From NCBI RefSeq assembly GCF_033546935.1, contig NZ_CP137854.1, forward strand, positions 1,364,001 through 1,428,000: 64,000 bases of DNA. Reading direction: 5' to 3'. How positions within the stretch are numbered: the stretch's first letter is position 1; each line of letters starts with the position of its first letter. The notes under the pieces were generated by a model that saw only the letters and a list, made by a program, of their open reading frames with translations, was not told where the DNA came from and searched no databases. Source of the stretch: Xylophilus sp. GOD-11R (GTDB lineage: Bacteria > Pseudomonadota > Gammaproteobacteria > Burkholderiales > Burkholderiaceae_C). Of the stretch, positions 63,370 through 64,000 are shown one piece after another. The translations under genes were made by a program, and so were the position numbers.

Positions 63370-64000
63370 TTGGCTGAATCGACGTTTTCCGCAGGCCCGG
63401 TGGTGGGGCTGCTGGCCGACAAGGTCTACGAGCGACTGCTCGGCTTGATCGGCACGCCCGGTTTCGAGCCCCAGGCGCGCATGCCGGGCGAAACCGCCTT
63501 GTCGCGGCAATTGGGTGTGTCGCGGCCGGTGCTGCGGCAGGCGCTGGCGCGGCTGCGGGACGAAGGCCGGATCGCGGCGCGCAAGGGCTCGGGCACCTTC
63601 GTCACCGACATGCTGCCGCAGGCGGCGGCGCTGTCGATCCGCACCCTGCAGGACATTCCGGACATCCGCGCCTTCCTCGAATTCCGGCTTTGCATGGAGG
63701 GCGAGGCGGCCGCCCGCGCGGCGCAGGTGCGCACCGGGTCGCAGCTGCAGGACGTGCGCGACTGCTGCGAGCGTTTCGAGCGCGCGCTGGCCGAAGGGCG
63801 CGACGCGGTCGACGAGGACATCGCCTTCCACGAGGCGATCGCCCAGGGCTGCGGCAACCGCTTCTTCGCCATGACCATGTCGGCCCTGGCGCCGCAGACG
63901 CGTTTCAGCATCCAGCTCGCGCGGCAGTTGTCGGGCCGTGCCGCGGGTGATCGCCCGAGCGGCGTATGCGCCGAACACCGGGCGGTGGTCGACGCCATCG
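63370..64000 (+). CDS. FadR/GntR-family regulator, truncated by window end
   Basis: The 5' part (about 210 codons) of a GntR-family regulator. The wHTH (ADKVYERLLGLIG...MPGETALSRQLGVSRPVLRQAL; GRIAARKGSGTFV) and the beginning of an FCD effector domain (IRAFLEFRLCMEGEAA; DIAFHEAIAQG) are visible. The frame runs off the end without a stop. The TTG at 63370 follows GAGG by six bases; a GTG at 63400 is a possible alternative. It is divergent from the enolase-superfamily operon and probably controls it. Confidence 0.88.
   Translation, partial: MAESTFSAGPVVGLLADKVYERLLGLIGTPGFEPQARMPGETALSRQLGVSRPVLRQALARLRDEGRIAARKGSGTFVTDMLPQAAALSIRTLQDIPDIRAFLEFRLCMEGEAAARAAQVRTGSQLQDVRDCCERFERALAEGRDAVDEDIAFHEAIAQGCGNRFFAMTMSALAPQTRFSIQLARQLSGRAAGDRPSGVCAEHRAVVDAI

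Overview
The window is GC-rich, densely coded DNA of a betaproteobacterium, most likely family Comamonadaceae (Variovorax/Xylophilus-like). The signs are a phaC-phaA-phaB operon beside a pgeF-type laccase-domain gene, three intact Bug-type tripartite-tricarboxylate receptors, many LysR/IclR/TetR regulators next to small catabolic operons, and a solitary glgC. The placement rests on gene content only. I see no rRNA, tRNA, CRISPR array, insertion sequence or prophage.

Layout. 0-5 kb: YfcG-type GST, an orphan two-partner-secretion porin, Nudix hydrolase, FAH-family hydrolase, monooxygenase-fold protein, pgeF. 5-9 kb: polyhydroxybutyrate operon ending at a clear terminator. 9-16 kb: YbaL-type antiporter, a small stress-type protein, an M14-peptidase-like lipoprotein that has lost its zinc ligands, and an unknown 727-aa protein with an effector-like N-terminus behind an imperfect PIP box. 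16-19 kb: dusA, a prlF-yhaV toxin-antitoxin pair and a decayed ExeM-type nuclease. 19-26 kb: a TonB receptor behind a Fur-box-like site, then threonine aldolase, M24 peptidase and Bug receptor with a divergent LysR.

26-34 kb: catabolic cluster I (AtzG-like, amidase, DMT transporter, nitrile hydratase alpha and beta) runs leftwards. It is divergent from a fused TRAP permease, whose binding protein and IclR regulator lie just beyond. Three GTCCA-N5-TGGA palindromes sit in front of the three transcription units and suggest one IclR regulon. 34-45 kb: hybrid histidine kinase, SDR/AraC pair, TetR with a DUF308 protein that share an exactly copied operator, TetR/MFS pair, FAD monooxygenase and LysR. 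45-51.5 kb: cluster II (AtzG, AtzE, AtzH, CobW-type GTPase, nitrile hydratase alpha and beta, cupin, Bug receptor) is divergent from the LysR, which has a candidate operator between. It repeats the AtzG-amidase-nitrile hydratase combination of cluster I.

51.5-58 kb: an unrecognised 1146-aa protein with a bipartite NLS-like basic motif, then a four-gene J-domain cluster with three unknown, partly very acidic proteins. 58-64 kb: glgC and a hydroxyacid catabolic operon (enolase-superfamily enzyme, D-2-hydroxyacid dehydrogenase, Bug receptor) divergent from a FadR-type regulator cut by the window end.

The most interesting material is the paired AtzG/amidase/nitrile-hydratase clusters with non-standard alpha subunits, the two effector-like orphans, and the M14 pseudo-peptidase.
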